Made by a program: the position numbers and the translations under genes
Part shown: piece by piece, positions 5,291 to 5,511 of the stretch
Numbering within the stretch: the stretch's first letter is position 1
How the letters are laid out: every line of letters begins with the position of its first letter
The notes under the pieces: generated by a model
Database searches by the model: none
Seen by the model: only the letters and a program-made list of their open reading frames with translations
Told to the model about the DNA's origin: nothing
From: Aliarcobacter sp.
GTDB lineage: Bacteria > Campylobacterota > Campylobacteria > Campylobacterales > Arcobacteraceae
Reading direction: 5' to 3'
Length of the DNA stretch: 5,511 nt
Assembly (NCBI GenBank): GCA_017996075.1
Contig: JAGOHQ010000065.1
Coordinates: 1-5,511 of the forward strand

Positions 5291-5511
5291 CCCGGATTAT
5301 GCAATAGGAAAATTTCAATCTAAACAAACATACTATAAAATCTAAGTTCAAACATTATTTCAAAGGATCACCAAATGGGTAAACTAAAAATAGAATATTC
5401 AGATAAAAAAATAACTCCATTTGGTGGTATGAAATTGCTCAAAGATTTTATGGATAAAACAAGTGTGATTGATGATCTACAAAGTGTGAATCTACCTCAA
5501 GGTTATTCAAA
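5291..5511 (+). mobile_element. IS1380-family insertion sequence, left part
   Basis: It begins at about 5291 with CCCGGATTATGCAATAGG, an end of the type seen in IS1380-family elements (CC..G.TTATGCA), 84 bases before the transposase start. The boundary agrees with the abrupt end of native sequence in the minus-strand gene. A possible -10 box, TATAAA, lies at 5334-5339. The right end is outside the window. Confidence 0.7.
5375..5511 (+). CDS. IS1380-family transposase, N-terminal part (runs off the window)
   Basis: ATG 5375 with AAAGGA at 5362-5367 (7-base spacing). The visible residues start MGKLKIEYSDKKITPFGGMK, then LLKDFMDK and end LPQGYS. The TPFGGM..L...D pattern and the following LPQ-GYSN-like segment are characteristic of the start of IS1380-family DDE transposases (about 420-450 residues). 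The catalytic DDE residues lie beyond the window, so whether the gene is intact cannot be told. Transposase DNA cleavage and strand transfer act on the element's own ends in the cytoplasm. Confidence 0.85.
   Translation, partial: MGKLKIEYSDKKITPFGGMKLLKDFMDKTSVIDDLQSVNLPQGYS

Noticed and set aside
1..5511. CRISPR array, tRNA or rRNA genes
   Set aside because: No regularly spaced direct repeats, no cloverleaf with a TTCGA-type T-loop, and no G+C-rich structured RNA segment were seen on either strand.

Overview
The window is very AT-rich, with A/T-heavy codon use and short AAGGA-type ribosome binding sites. Together with the look of the proteins this suggests the accessory genome of a Campylobacterota member (Arcobacter/Aliarcobacter-like), on a plasmid, genomic island or decayed prophage. 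That assignment is inference from composition and style; no housekeeping gene is present to confirm it.

Left part (1-2045, + strand): the 3' end of an unrecognised gene closes on an AT-rich hairpin. It is followed by a small CPKC/CLEC zinc-ribbon protein, an overlapping small helical protein that probably starts at a TTG, and then two tightly spaced genes for membrane-anchored proteins of unknown function (763-1434 and 1448-1999, 13 bp apart). A long inverted repeat follows the last stop codon.

Middle (2020-3276): a nest of broken mobile elements. The 3' stub of an unknown minus-strand gene is cut off at about 2097 by the left end of an IS256-family insertion sequence. The IS256 transposase gene is itself cut after about 230 codons by a sequence that looks like a 38-bp Tn3-family terminal inverted repeat (2840-2877). 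Behind it lie a repeat-rich spacer that could be a res site and the first 35 codons of a serine resolvase (tnpR), followed by a stop and degenerate sequence.

Cargo (3290-4471): the only large, intact enzyme gene of the window, a PD-(D/E)XK-superfamily nuclease of the PDDEXK_4 type. It starts 13 bp after the resolvase remnant. It stands alone, without a methyltransferase, helicase or toxin-antitoxin partner in view, and is the best candidate for a poorly described defence or mobile-element function.

Right part (4472-5511): a gene-poor stretch with hairpins; a minus-strand WYL-type regulator remnant broken by a stop at codon 7; a minus-strand gene of unknown function whose 5' end is removed by the left end of an IS1380-family element; and the first 45 or so codons of that element's transposase running off the window. 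In total I read three mobile-element families (IS256, Tn3-type, IS1380), each truncated or incomplete here, and three host or accessory genes broken by insertion or decay.
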